A DNA stretch of 64,000 nt from an uncultured Rhodospirillales bacterium (GTDB taxonomy: Bacteria; Pseudomonadota; Alphaproteobacteria; ATCC43930; CGMCC-115725): the NCBI GenBank assembly GCA_903828515.1, contig CAIKMD010000002.1:186001-250000 (forward strand), in the 5' to 3' direction. Position numbers and translations under genes: made by a program. Shown one piece after another: positions 49,812 through 59,073 of this stretch. Below the pieces are notes generated by a model. That model saw only the letters and a list, made by a program, of their open reading frames with translations. It was not told the origin of the DNA and searched no databases. How positions within the stretch are numbered: position 1 is the first letter of the stretch; each line of letters opens with the position of its first letter.

Positions 49812-50816
49812 TTATTTGAGGCGTTTGGCGGCTTCCTGGATGAAGCTCAGATCGACGTATTTCTTCACCTCGACCGGCCCCTTGGTGATTCCAAGGGTTT
49901 GCAGCGCGTCCACGTTGTTCTGCAAAGCGGCAAGATCGGGCAGGCCGTCGCGGTCGTAGTAGAAATCATTCTTCGTATAGAGATAGCGGGTGAGTTGCTC
50001 GGCGGGTTGCTTGGTAGCCCGTGAAGCGGCGGCGACCGCTTCGTCGTGATTGGCCGGGTCGTGGAACCACCGCAGGCTCGCCAGCATGTCCTCGAAGAAA
50101 TCATTGAGCGCGGCGCGGTTCTTTTCGAGAAAACCCGCGCGCGCGGCCATGACGATCATCTGCGTGCGGCCCATCGCATCGCGCAAGGTGAAGAGCGTGT
50201 GGGAATTGGCCTGCATGGTCGGGTCGAGCAGGAACGGCATCGAGCCGATCGAAAGGTCGGCCTTATGTTCGAGGAGCATCGCGTTCATATGCGCGAAGTC
50301 GGATTCGACCACGGTGTAGTCGCGCTTGTCTTCGAGACCGTGTTTGCGCAGCATCGAGCGCATGCCGACGTCATAGGCGCCGCCGAAGCCATTGGTTGTG
50401 ACGACTTTGCCCTTCAAATCCTCGACGGTTTTGACGCCACCGTCGTTCCTGACCATGAAGGCGGTGCTGTTGAAACCATCGGCACCGTCCTGGAAGCCGT
50501 CGGCCACGATGCGGATGTCCTCGATCTTGGCGTTGAGGACGGCCAGCGCGAAGGTCGAATAACCGATGGTGGCGACGTCGATCTCGCCGCTGGCAAAGGC
50601 CGTGAGCTGCGGCGCGGTGCCCTGGAAATGCTGCGGCGCCAGCACGTAGGACGTGCCGTAATGTTTCAGGAGGTCCGGTTTTTCGAGTTGCAGCGGCGTG
50701 TAGCCCGATGTTGCGACCACCCAGCCGGAGCGGATGGTGAGCGGGTCGGCGATCGAGACATTTGCCGTGAGCGCCGTCGCGGCCAAAGCCGCCAGCGCGC
50801 CGATGATGAAGCGCAT
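49812..50816 (-). CDS. ABC-type substrate-binding protein, tandem pair member A
   Basis: 334 residues, the same length as its downstream paralogue, with a signal peptide of about 23 residues (ending ANVSIA). It shares LTIRSGWV, KPDLLKHYG, GSxPELTALAxGEIDVAT-like TAFASGEIDVATIG and DLKGKVVTTNGFGGAYD. The loop MRKHGLEDKRDYTVVE matches the partner too. Clearly an independent local duplication. The gene lies between a housekeeping ParE gene and catabolic genes, without transporter partners. Confidence 0.88.
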   Translation of the reverse strand: MRFIIGALAALAATALTANVSIADPLTIRSGWVVATSGYTPLQLEKPDLLKHYGTSYVLAPQHFQGTAPQLTAFASGEIDVATIGYSTFALAVLNAKIEDIRIVADGFQDGADGFNSTAFMVRNDGGVKTVEDLKGKVVTTNGFGGAYDVGMRSMLRKHGLEDKRDYTVVESDFAHMNAMLLEHKADLSIGSMPFLLDPTMQANSHTLFTLRDAMGRTQMIVMAARAGFLEKNRAALNDFFEDMLASLRWFHDPANHDEAVAAASRATKQPAEQLTRYLYTKNDFYYDRDGLPDLAALQNNVDALQTLGITKGPVEVKKYVDLSFIQEAAKRLK

Positions 50817-50876
50817 GAGGTTTCCTCCCTGACGCGTTCCATACCACGCGGACGGGAGCCGCGCACCGGTTCTCGA

Positions 50877-52853
50877 TCAGACGTCGAGATCGCGGGCGAA
50901 CTTGGCGTTTTTCTGGATGTAGTAGAAACGTAGTTCGGGCTTCTTGCCCATCAGGCTCTCGACCATTTTGATCGCGTCGTTATGTCCGGTTTGCCCTTTG
51001 GGCGGCAGATCGACGCGTTCGAGCGTGCGCTTGGTCGGCGACATGGTGGTGTCGCGCAGATAGTGCGCAGGCATTTCGCCCAAGCCTTTGAACCGGCTGA
51101 TATCGACCTTGCCCTTGCTCGGCGTCAGCGTCGATTTCATCAACTCGTCTTTGTGGACATCGTCGCGCGCATAGATCGTCACTTGCCCCTGGGTGAGGCG
51201 ATAGAGCGGTGGCACCGCCAAGAACAGATGCCCGTCGAGGACAAGACGCGGCATTTCCTGGAAGAAGAACGTCATCAGCAGCGTCGCGATATGCGCGCCG
51301 TCGACATCGGCGTCGGTCATGATGATGACCCGCTCATAGCGCAGCTTCGCCTCGTCGTAGCGATCGCCGGAGCCGCAACCCAGGGCAAGGACCAGATCGG
51401 CCAGTTCCTGATTGGCGCGCAAGCGGTCGTTGCTCGCCGAGGCGACGTTGAGGATCTTGCCGCGCAAGGGAAGGATCGCCTGCGTATCGCGCTCGCGCGC
51501 CTGTTTGGCCGAGCCGCCGGCGCTGTCGCCTTCGACGAGGAAAATCTCGGTGCCTTCGGCGTTCGATCGGGTGCAATCGGTAAGCTTGCCGGGCAAGCGC
51601 AATTTGCGCGTCGCGGTCTTGCGGTCGAGGTCTTTCTGCGCGCGCTTGCGCAAGCGGTCCTCGGCGCGGTCGATCACCGCGTCGAGCAGCACGCCGGCAT
51701 TGGCCGGATCGTCGGACAGCCAGTGATCGAACCGGTCCTTGAGCGCGTTCTCGACGAGCCGCGCCGCCTCGGGCGAGGACAGGCGCTCCTTGGTCTGGCC
51801 CTGGAATTGCGGATCGCGGATGAACAGCGACAGGATAACCGCGGCACCTTCCATCACGTCTTCGGCGGTGATCGCGCCGGCGCGGCGATTATTGGTGAGT
51901 TCGCCATAAGCCTTGAGGGATCGCGTCAGCGCGGCGCGCAGGCCCGCTTCATGCGTGCCGCCTTCGGGCGTCGGCACCGTGTTGCAATACGACGCGGTGG
52001 AGCCTTCGAGATCGAGCGGCCAAGCAATGGCCCATTCGACGCGGCCGCTGCTGCCCAATTCGGCGTCGCCGTCGAACGGCCGCGGCGTGACCGTCTCGCG
52101 TCCGTCGAGCACGGCGGTGAGGTAGTCCGAGATGCCGCCGGGGAAATGGAGACGCTCTTCCTGCGGCACGTCGTCGGGGCGCGGCAGCGACGGGTCGCAC
52201 GACCAGCGAATCTCGACGCCGCGAAAGAGATAGGCCTTGCTACGCGCCAGGCGATAGATCGGCGCTGCCTTGAAATGGAGATCGCCGAAAATCTCGGGAT
52301 CGGGATGAAACCGGACCGAGGTACCGCGCTTGTTCTGCGTGGCGCCGGTTTCCTTGAGCTTGGTCTTGGGTTTCCCCTGGCTATAGGTCTGGGTGTAGAT
52401 CTTGCGGTCGCGCGCGACCTCGACAATGAATTGATCGGAGAGCGCGTTGACCACCGAGATGCCGACGCCATGCAAACCGCCCGATGTCTTATAGGCGTCG
52501 CCGCCGAACTTGCCGCCCGAATGCAGCATGGTCAGGATGACTTCGAGGGCCGAGACTTTGGGAAATTTCGGGTGGGGATCGACCGGAATGCCCCGGCCGT
52601 TATCGGTGACCGTCACGAACCCGTCGGCACCCAGTTCCAGCTCGATCCGGCTGGCGTGCCCGGCCACGGCTTCGTCCATGGCGTTGTCGAGCACTTCGGC
52701 GACCAGATGGTGCAGCGCACGCTCGTCGGTGCCGCCGATATACATGCCGGGCCGGCGACGGACGGGCTCCAGCCCCTCGAGGACTTCGATATCCTTCGCG
52801 GAGTAGCCACCGCCGGATTTGCGTGGGACATTATCGTCGAACAGATCGGACAT
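50877..52853 (-). CDS. parE: DNA topoisomerase IV subunit B
   Basis: 658 residues. GHKL ATPase motifs: LDNAMDEAVAGHA near residue 55, DNGRGIPVD near 84 and GGLHGVGISVVNALS near 128. The TOPRIM domain has VEGDSAGGSAKQARER near residue 440 and TDADVDGAHIATLL near 518. The C-terminal tail typical of ParE is present. With ParC (not in this window) it decatenates daughter chromosomes. ParE rather than GyrB is preferred because the length of about 660 lacks the GyrB insertion of some proteobacteria and the IILPLRGKILNV-like segment is of the ParE type. Confidence 0.88.
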   Translation of the reverse strand: MSDLFDDNVPRKSGGGYSAKDIEVLEGLEPVRRRPGMYIGGTDERALHHLVAEVLDNAMDEAVAGHASRIELELGADGFVTVTDNGRGIPVDPHPKFPKVSALEVILTMLHSGGKFGGDAYKTSGGLHGVGISVVNALSDQFIVEVARDRKIYTQTYSQGKPKTKLKETGATQNKRGTSVRFHPDPEIFGDLHFKAAPIYRLARSKAYLFRGVEIRWSCDPSLPRPDDVPQEERLHFPGGISDYLTAVLDGRETVTPRPFDGDAELGSSGRVEWAIAWPLDLEGSTASYCNTVPTPEGGTHEAGLRAALTRSLKAYGELTNNRRAGAITAEDVMEGAAVILSLFIRDPQFQGQTKERLSSPEAARLVENALKDRFDHWLSDDPANAGVLLDAVIDRAEDRLRKRAQKDLDRKTATRKLRLPGKLTDCTRSNAEGTEIFLVEGDSAGGSAKQARERDTQAILPLRGKILNVASASNDRLRANQELADLVLALGCGSGDRYDEAKLRYERVIIMTDADVDGAHIATLLMTFFFQEMPRLVLDGHLFLAVPPLYRLTQGQVTIYARDDVHKDELMKSTLTPSKGKVDISRFKGLGEMPAHYLRDTTMSPTKRTLERVDLPPKGQTGHNDAIKMVESLMGKKPELRFYYIQKNAKFARDLDV

Positions 52854-52912
52854 GAGCGCGACTATAAGAAGCGCTTAGGGGCCAGACAAGCCACTATAGC
52901 TAGGAGAGCACG

Positions 52913-53290
52913 ATGAGCATTGATCCCCGCGAGCCGGCGTTGCGCACCATTGCGATGCCCGCTGACGCGAACCCGGCCGGCGACGTTTTCGGCGGTTGGG
53001 TGCTGTCGCAGATGGATCTGGCGGGCGGGGTGATCGCCCATCGCCGCGCCCAGGGGCGCTGCGCCACGGTCGCGGTAACCGGGATGACGTTCCTGCTGCC
53101 GGTCTTCATCGGCGACGAGGTCAGTTGCTACGCCGAAATCGCCAAGGTCGGTCGGACCTCGATCACCATGAACATCGAGACCTGGGTGCGGCGCAATATG
53201 ACCGGCGAGCATTTGAAGGTAACAGAAGGCACTTTCACCTTTGTCGCGATCGGACCAGACCGCAAGCCGCGGCCGGTCCCGCCGATCTGA
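52913..53290 (+). CDS. Acyl-CoA thioesterase, YciA-like
   Basis: 125 residues of a hotdog-fold thioesterase. The motif NPAGDVFGGWVLSQMDLAGG (about residues 20-39) has the Asp that acts in catalysis, with VSCYAEIAKVGRTSI near residue 72. AGGAGAGC is a good ribosome site. The protein cuts short or medium acyl-CoA esters; broad specificity is typical. Divergent from parE across 59 bases that contain a CTATAGCT sequence resembling a -10 element. Confidence 0.87.
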   Translation: MSIDPREPALRTIAMPADANPAGDVFGGWVLSQMDLAGGVIAHRRAQGRCATVAVTGMTFLLPVFIGDEVSCYAEIAKVGRTSITMNIETWVRRNMTGEHLKVTEGTFTFVAIGPDRKPRPVPPI

Positions 53291-53366
53291 GACCTGCTCA
53301 CGCGCCTGTGACGCCGCTTTCAGCGGCGATTGCGGCATGCTCCACATCGAACTGGGAGGGAAAATC

Positions 53367-54227
53367 ATGGATCAACGAATCATCGAACTATACGACGACT
53401 TCACGCACCGCCATTTCGATCGCCGTCTGTTTCTCGAACAGGTGACGAAATTGGTCGGTTCCAGCGCCGTCGCCATGGCGCTGATGTCGACGATCCGTTC
53501 GAATTATGCGCTGGCCGAGACGATCCCGGCGAATGACGCGCGGCTTCAGGTGTCGCATGTCGTGATGCCCGGCGCCGCGGGCGACGTGAAAGGATATCTC
53601 GCGCGCCCGAAGGGCGATGCCAAGTTGCCCGGCGTGATCGTGATCCATCAGAATCGCGGGCTCAATCCGCATATCGAGGACGTGACGCGTCGCGTCGCGC
53701 TCGAAGGCTATGTGGCGCTCGGCGTCGATTGCATGTCAGCCTTGGGCGGCACGCCAGCGGACGAGGACAAGGCGATGCAGGATTTCGCCAAACTGACACC
53801 GGATATGGCGGTCGGCGAATTGGTCCAGAGCGTCGCTTATCTCAAGAGCCGTTCGGACGTGAACGGCAAGCTCGGCACGGTCGGGTTCTGCTGGGGCGGC
53901 GGGATGGTCAACCGGCTGGCCGTCGCTTCACCGGATATCGGCGCGGCCGTGGCCTTCTACGGAACGCCGCCGGCGCTCGACCAGGTCGGCAAGATCAAGG
54001 CGTCGATGCTGTTGAATTATGCCGCGCTCGATGAGCGCGTGACCGGCACGCGGCCCGCCTATGAAGAAGCGCTCAAGGCGGCGAAGGTGAATTACACGAT
54101 TTACGTCTATCCCGACGTCAATCACGGATTCTTCGACGATACGGGGGGCGCACGCTACGGCGCGGACGCGGCCAAACTCGCCTGGGAGCGCACCAAGGCG
54201 TTTTTCGCCCAGCACTTGAAGGCTTAG
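53367..54227 (+). CDS. Secreted dienelactone hydrolase-like protein with Tat-type leader
   Basis: 286 residues from the ATG at 53367, after GGGAGGG; the longer frame from 53241 overlaps the thioesterase gene. The N-terminus RRLFLEQVTKLVGSSAVAMA fits a twin-arginine leader, cleaved near SNYALA. The hydrolase domain has GFCWGGGM with the Cys nucleophile (about residue 175), an Asp near LNYAALDERV and a His in DVNHGFFDD. The triad is thus intact. Tat export means folding before transport; the lactone or ester substrate is unknown. Confidence 0.87.
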   Translation: MDQRIIELYDDFTHRHFDRRLFLEQVTKLVGSSAVAMALMSTIRSNYALAETIPANDARLQVSHVVMPGAAGDVKGYLARPKGDAKLPGVIVIHQNRGLNPHIEDVTRRVALEGYVALGVDCMSALGGTPADEDKAMQDFAKLTPDMAVGELVQSVAYLKSRSDVNGKLGTVGFCWGGGMVNRLAVASPDIGAAVAFYGTPPALDQVGKIKASMLLNYAALDERVTGTRPAYEEALKAAKVNYTIYVYPDVNHGFFDDTGGARYGADAAKLAWERTKAFFAQHLKA

Positions 54228-54228
54228 A

Positions 54229-55005
54229 TCAGACGGCGCAGGCGCTGAACACGCGCTCGCCGGCGGCCCAGCGTTCGATCAGCGTCGGATCGCGGATGAT
54301 GTCCGCGACCGCTTGGCTGAGTTCGACGAAATCGTCCTGGAGGCCGAGATCGCGGCAGATGCCGCGCGTTGCCGCATGCTCACCGCTGCAGAGAAACCGC
54401 AACACCGGGTATATTTCGATCGGCGTGACGCCGCGTCCCGCGTCGAGATCGCTCATCGCCTGATGACATTGCGCGGCGTTCGGCGAGGTCAGCGATCGGC
54501 AGGCGAGCGGACGATCCTCGTAGACGGAACAGCGCCGATCGACGAGGAGGGGGCAGGGACGCGCCGTGGCGATGCGGGCTTCGTCGTCGAGGCCTTTGAC
54601 CGCGTCGGCGGTTTCGATCACGGCGGCGCGGCGCGGATCAGCGGGATCGCCAAGCCGCAGCGCGACCATGATCGCCTCGGGGATCGTGACATCGACGTTC
54701 TGGTAGCAACAGAAACTGCAGCCGTCGCGGCATTCGATTTTCGCGCCGGCGGCGACGAACTCGTCGATCGTGCGCGTGGTCTGCGGGATGACGCCCGCCC
54801 GCATGACGTCGAGCATGAATTTCAGGCGTGGCCAGGGCTCGCGGCCGACGGTGATATGAGGACCGGCCATCGCGACAGCCTCGGCGCGCAGCGTCGCGCT
54901 CTTGGTCGCGACGTATTCGAGAAAGGGCTGTGCGGTTTCCGCGTCCATGCCCTCGGGCAGGGGGAGGCTAATATCCTCGTTTCCGCGCAGTTCGATTCCG
55001 TCCAT
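54229..55005 (-). CDS. YkgJ-family cysteine cluster protein
   Basis: 258 residues from the ATG at 55005, preceded by AAGGAGTCACCGA; 12 more codons are open upstream. The metal-binding cysteines are in CRDGCSFCCYQNVD (about residue 103), then CPLL near 168, CSVYEDRPLACRSL near 178 and a Cys in AAQCHQAM. This zinc- or iron-binding cluster defines the family, whose biochemical role is unsettled. About 100 residues before it are not recognised. Its stop lies next to that of the convergent dienelactone hydrolase gene. Confidence 0.86.
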   Translation of the reverse strand: MDGIELRGNEDISLPLPEGMDAETAQPFLEYVATKSATLRAEAVAMAGPHITVGREPWPRLKFMLDVMRAGVIPQTTRTIDEFVAAGAKIECRDGCSFCCYQNVDVTIPEAIMVALRLGDPADPRRAAVIETADAVKGLDDEARIATARPCPLLVDRRCSVYEDRPLACRSLTSPNAAQCHQAMSDLDAGRGVTPIEIYPVLRFLCSGEHAATRGICRDLGLQDDFVELSQAVADIIRDPTLIERWAAGERVFSACAV

Positions 55006-55167
55006 TCGGTGACTCCTTTGCGAAAGGAGTAGCCGAAACATGGTTAGCGGAAGGTAAACGTGCGGAACGCGGGCGGCGATCCGCCCACGACTTTGTTACA
55101 AAGCCGCGATGATTGGGAACGCGATCCGGGTCCCGCCCGTTAGGGGTGGTCAGGAGGGTCTCCGATC

Positions 55168-55944
55168 ATGGCTCGTTCCAATGCTAAAACCGTTGCCAAA
55201 ACCTATGCCGCCCCGCTGGCGATCGTGCTTGGCCTGGTCGTTGCTAGCGCGGGGGTGTTGTTTCAGAGCGGCGGCAAATTGCCGGCTGCTACTTTTGCGC
55301 ACTCGATGGATGGTTTGTCGATCGCGCTACCGTTGACCGCGCTCGGTGATTCCGGCGCGTCCGGACCGATGGCGCCCGATGACGTCATGAGGCCGGCGTC
55401 ATGGTACGGCAAGAATTGGCAAGGCCGCACGCCGGCCGAAATCCTCGCGCGTGCGATGGATGGTCTGTTTACCGCAATGCCCTTCACGAAGTCCGTTGAT
55501 CCCGAGAAATCGGGTCGGGCGTCCCGCGACGGCATGACGGGGATCGCGTCGTGGTACGGCATGCACTGGCAAGGCCGCAAGACCGCGAGCGGCAAACGCT
55601 TCAACGTCTCCAAGCTGACCGCGGCACACCGCAGCCTGCCGCTCAATACGCGCGTGCGCGTCACCAATACCGAGAACGGCAAATCGGTGGTCGTCCTGAT
55701 CAACGACCGTGGTCCGTATGTGCGCGGTCGCGTCATCGATCTTTCGACCGCCGCGGCACGCGAACTTGGGATGGTGAAGGAAGGCATCGTGCCCGTGCAC
55801 ATCGACATCGTCAGTGAGCCGGAAGCGCCGACCAAGTTTGACACTGAGGCCTCTGGCGTGCCGGCGACAACGCCGCATGAAAAAAGCCCCGCCAATCTCT
55901 TGGCGGGGCTTTCGTCATCAGTTCGCGCCGATCAGACCGAGTAG
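55168..55944 (+). CDS. rlpA: RlpA-family septal ring lytic transglycosylase-like protein
   Basis: 258 residues with a signal-anchor near residues 15-33 and a double-psi beta-barrel from about residue 125 to 215: [18 protein letters not shown], then [20 protein letters not shown] and [13 protein letters not shown]. The Asp in NDRGP and the first GIASWYG are the family hallmarks. Residues 47-96 and 97-146 form a 50-residue repeat (MDGLS... and MDGLF..., each with an ASWYG...WQGR segment), so the first copy is a truncated barrel start. No SPOR domain is visible. The 3' end contains the terminator of the convergent glnA, and the two genes overlap by 13 bases. Confidence 0.85.
   Translation: MARSNAKTVAKTYAAPLAIVLGLVVASAGVLFQSGGKLPAATFAHSMDGLSIALPLTALGDSGASGPMAPDDVMRPASWYGKNWQGRTPAEILARAMDGLFTAMPFTKSVDPEKSGRASRDGMTGIASWYGMHWQGRKTASGKRFNVSKLTAAHRSLPLNTRVRVTNTENGKSVVVLINDRGPYVRGRVIDLSTAAARELGMVKEGIVPVHIDIVSEPEAPTKFDTEASGVPATTPHEKSPANLLAGLSSSVRADQTE
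55306..55605 (+). repeat. Tandem 150-base duplication within rlpA
   Basis: Copy 1 is 55306-55455 and copy 2 is 55456-55605, in frame. MDGL recurs at residues 47 and 97 and ASWYG at residues 78 and 128, both exactly 50 codons apart, and WQGR follows each. The DNA between is diverged, so the event is not recent. Confidence 0.8.
55880..55912 (-). terminator. Rho-independent terminator of glnA, inside the rlpA reading frame
   Basis: The minus-strand stem AGCCCCGCCA / TGGCGGGGCT with a 6-base loop is followed by TTTTTT. It starts 22 bases after the glnA stop, yet it also encodes residues about 238-248 of the convergent rlpA. Confidence 0.92.
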
Positions 55945-57347
55945 TACATCTCGTACTCGATCGGGTGCGGGGTGTGCTCATACTTGTAGATCTCTTCCCA
56001 CTTGAGATCGATGTAGGAGTCGATGCAGTCGGCGGAGAACACGTCGCCCTTGAGGAGGAAGGCGTTGTCGGCCTTCAAGTTCTCGACGGCTTCGCGGAGC
56101 GAACCGCACACGGTCGGCACGTTCTTCAACTCTTCCGGCGGCAGATCGTAGAGGTTCTTGTCCATCGCCTCGCCGGGATGGATGCGGTTCTGCACGCCGT
56201 CCAATCCGGCCATCAGCATTGCCGCGAAGCCGAGATAGGGGTTGGCGGCCGGGTCCGGGAAGCGAACCTCGACGCGTTTGCCCTTCGGGCTCGAGACGAA
56301 CGGGATGCGGCACGATGCCGACCGGTTGCGCGCCGAGTAGGCGAGGAGCACCGGCGCTTCGAAACCCGGGATCAGCCGCTTGTAGCTGTTGGTCGTCGGG
56401 TTGGTGAAGGCGTTGATGGCCTTGGCGTGTTTGATGATGCCGCCGATGTAGTAGAGCGCGAAATCGGACAGATCGGCATAACCTGAACCGGCGAAGAGCG
56501 GCTTCTTGTCCTTCCACACCGATTGATGGACGTGCATGCCCGAACCGTTATCGCCTTTGATCGGTTTCGGCATGAAGGTCGCGGTCTTGCCGTATTGGTG
56601 CGCGACGTTGTGGACGACGTATTTGTAGATCTGGATGCCGTCCGCGGCTGTGCAGAGCGTCGCGAACTCGGCGCCGAGTTCGTGTTGCGACGGTGCGACT
56701 TCATGGTGATGCTTTTCGACCAGCAGGCCCATGTCGGCCATGGTCGTGAGCATTTCGGCGCGCAGGTCGTTGTAATTGTCGACCGGCGGGACCGGGAAGT
56801 AACCGCCTTTGATTCCGGGGCGGTGGCCGGTGTTGCCGTCGGGGTACTTCTTGTCGGTGACGTAGGGACCCTCGTCGCTGTCGATCTCGTAGAACGAGGT
56901 GTTCATCGAATTCTTGTAGCGAACATCGTCGAACACGAAGAACTCGGCCTCGGGACCGAAATAGACCGTGTCGCCGATGCCGGCGGAGACGACGTATTTC
57001 TCCGCCTTCTTGGCGATTGAGCGCGGGTCGCGGGCGTAGGGTGCGCCGGAGCTGGGTTCGTGAACGTCACAAATCACGATCAACTGCGTCTGCGCCGCGA
57101 ACGGATCGAGCACGGCGGTGGCGCAATCGGGCATCAGCACCATGTCGCTTTCGTTGATCGCTTTCCAACCGGCGATCGACGAGCCGTCGAACATGACGCC
57201 TTCGGCGAGGAAGTCGGCCGTGACCGTTCGAATGTGGTGCGACAAATGTTGCCACTTACCGCGCGGGTCGGTAAAGCGGAAGTCGACATACTTAACGTCG
57301 TGCTCCTTGATCATATCGAGCACTTTTTGGATTGCCGCATCGGCCAT
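55932..57347 (-). CDS. glnA: Glutamine synthetase, type I
   Basis: 471 residues, full length for the dodecameric enzyme. Key segments: [10 protein letters not shown] near residue 51, [13 protein letters not shown] near 128 (Glu ligands), [12 protein letters not shown] near 265, [11 protein letters not shown] near 340 and NLYDLPPEE near 400, where Tyr400 is the adenylylation Tyr. It makes glutamine from glutamate and ammonia using ATP. It lies 69 bases downstream of glnB, the usual alphaproteobacterial arrangement. Control by adenylylation is expected because the Tyr is conserved. A minus-strand terminator follows in the convergent gene. Confidence 0.96.
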   Translation of the reverse strand: MADAAIQKVLDMIKEHDVKYVDFRFTDPRGKWQHLSHHIRTVTADFLAEGVMFDGSSIAGWKAINESDMVLMPDCATAVLDPFAAQTQLIVICDVHEPSSGAPYARDPRSIAKKAEKYVVSAGIGDTVYFGPEAEFFVFDDVRYKNSMNTSFYEIDSDEGPYVTDKKYPDGNTGHRPGIKGGYFPVPPVDNYNDLRAEMLTTMADMGLLVEKHHHEVAPSQHELGAEFATLCTAADGIQIYKYVVHNVAHQYGKTATFMPKPIKGDNGSGMHVHQSVWKDKKPLFAGSGYADLSDFALYYIGGIIKHAKAINAFTNPTTNSYKRLIPGFEAPVLLAYSARNRSASCRIPFVSSPKGKRVEVRFPDPAANPYLGFAAMLMAGLDGVQNRIHPGEAMDKNLYDLPPEELKNVPTVCGSLREAVENLKADNAFLLKGDVFSADCIDSYIDLKWEEIYKYEHTPHPIEYEMYYSV

Positions 57348-57416
57348 CGTCGTAATTCCCTTCGTTGCTTGTCTTCGTCTTTTATCCGTCTGCCCCCCGA
57401 CCGAGCCGACCCCAGG

Positions 57417-57767
<351 letters not shown>

Positions 57768-57820
57768 CTATGTGCGTTGACGCTTTGCCGGCGGGTTTCC
57801 GCCGGTCGCGTTTCATGATT

Positions 57821-57837
57821 AAGCACGAGCCATGCCA
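57821..57837 (-). promoter_or_regulatory. Candidate sigma-54 promoter of glnBA
   Basis: On the minus strand TGGCATGGCTCGTGCTT matches TGGCACG-N4-TTGCT with two substitutions and has the required 10 bases between GG and GC. It lies about 65 bases before the glnB ATG, a place where an NtrC-dependent promoter is common. Confidence 0.55.
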
Positions 57838-57903
57838 GACGCCAAATTGCACGAGGGCCTGCCTAAGATCGGTAGATCAATAGCGAAACGGGTCTTTGTG
57901 GTC

Positions 57904-57936
57904 TATAAAATAGGCATAATGCCATAAAATAAGGCA
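57904..57936. promoter_or_regulatory. Direct repeats and palindrome ahead of the VanA-like gene
   Basis: TATAAAATAGGCA (57904-57916) and CATAAAATAAGGCA (57923-57936) are near-repeats with ATAAAATA 19 bases apart, about two helical turns. Between them lies the palindrome GGCATAATGCC. They sit in the 272-base divergent region between glnB and the oxygenase, about 90 bases before the oxygenase start. The arrangement suits an operator with two contacts or an AT-rich promoter. Confidence 0.45.
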
Positions 57937-58027
57937 AAGTCGGGCCGTTCCGGGCTTGCCGAGTGGCCGAAGCCCATGTCTCATGCCCTGAAGACGGCAG
58001 TGGTTGAACAAGAAAAGGACGGTTGCG

Positions 58028-59068
58028 GTGTTTTTGCGTAACGCGTGGTATGTCGCCGCCTGGGATCGCGAAATCGGGCGCCAGCCATTGGCGCGAACCA
58101 TCCTCGGCGAACCGCTGGTCTTCTATCGCAAGGCGGACGGGACCGCGGTCGCGCTGGAGGATCGGTGCTGCCATCGTCACCTGCCGCTCTCGATGGGGCG
58201 GATCGAGGGCGATGACCTGCGTTGCGGTTATCACGGGTTGCGGTTCGATGCGCTGGGGCATTGCGTCGAAATCCCCGGTCAGGCGCAAATACCGCCGGAC
58301 GCGCGCATCGCGTCCTATCCCCTGGTCGAGCGCTTCAATTGGGTCTGGATCTGGATGGGCGATCCGGCGCGCGCGGACCCCGCCCTCATCCCGAACTGGT
58401 GGTGGGCCGATCACCCCGAATGGGCCTGCGCCAAACCCGACATGATTCATGTCGCGTGCAACTATCAGCTCATCAACGACAACGTGCTGGACGTGACCCA
58501 CCTGGTCTACGTTCATGCCAGTTCGATCGGCAATCCCGCGATCAACGACTTTCCCGCGACCACGGAGCGCCAAGGCAATCTCGTGCGCCTGACGCGCTGG
58601 ATTCTCGACCGGCCGGCGCCGCCGATGTATCAGGCGGCCGGCAAGTTCGCGGGCAACGTCGACCGGTGGCAAATCGTCGAGCATGTGCCGCCCTGTTTCT
58701 CGATCAATTTTGCCGGTTGCGCCGATGCGGGTACCGGTGCGCCGACCGGCAACATCGTCGACGGCATCGAGTTGATGGCGTTGAGCGCGCCGACGCCCGA
58801 AACCGAACGCTCGACGCATTATTTTTTTGCATTCCCCCGCAAGTTCGGGCTGAACGATCCGGCGCTCGATAAAGTTTTCAACGTCGATTTCGTCAATGTG
58901 TTCCGCGAGGACGTCGCCGTTCTGGAGGCACAGCAACGCGCGATGGAACGCAACCCGTTTGCACCGTCGATCTCGATCAAGGTCGACGCGGCGCCGATGG
59001 CGGCCCGCCGCGTGTTGCAGGGAATGATCGACGCCGAACGGCCGGTTCGCCTGACCGAACCGGGCTAG
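58028..59068 (+). CDS. Aromatic ring oxygenase, VanA-like (Rieske non-heme O-demethylase/hydroxylase)
   Basis: 346 residues from the GTG at 58028, preceded by AAAAGGA at 8 bases, giving the usual MFLRNAWYVAAW start; a TTG at 58004 would add eight residues. The Rieske site is Cys-x-His in DRCCHRHLPLS (about residue 46) and Cys-x2-His in RCGYHGLRFD (about 66). The mononuclear site is in INDNVLDVTHLVYVHASS, with N-x2-D-x2-H-x4-H near residues 152-165. The family includes vanillate, dicamba and toluenesulfonate oxygenases. No VanB-type reductase adjoins. Confidence 0.9.
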   Translation: MFLRNAWYVAAWDREIGRQPLARTILGEPLVFYRKADGTAVALEDRCCHRHLPLSMGRIEGDDLRCGYHGLRFDALGHCVEIPGQAQIPPDARIASYPLVERFNWVWIWMGDPARADPALIPNWWWADHPEWACAKPDMIHVACNYQLINDNVLDVTHLVYVHASSIGNPAINDFPATTERQGNLVRLTRWILDRPAPPMYQAAGKFAGNVDRWQIVEHVPPCFSINFAGCADAGTGAPTGNIVDGIELMALSAPTPETERSTHYFFAFPRKFGLNDPALDKVFNVDFVNVFREDVAVLEAQQRAMERNPFAPSISIKVDAAPMAARRVLQGMIDAERPVRLTEPG

Positions 59069-59073
59069 CGGTT

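Noticed and set aside
50982-52916. Long plus-strand open frame opposite parE (644 codons)
   Set aside because: It is the complement of a well-supported ParE gene; its translation is rich in Arg and Gly/Ala and has no recognisable domain. High-GC coding often leaves such shadow frames.
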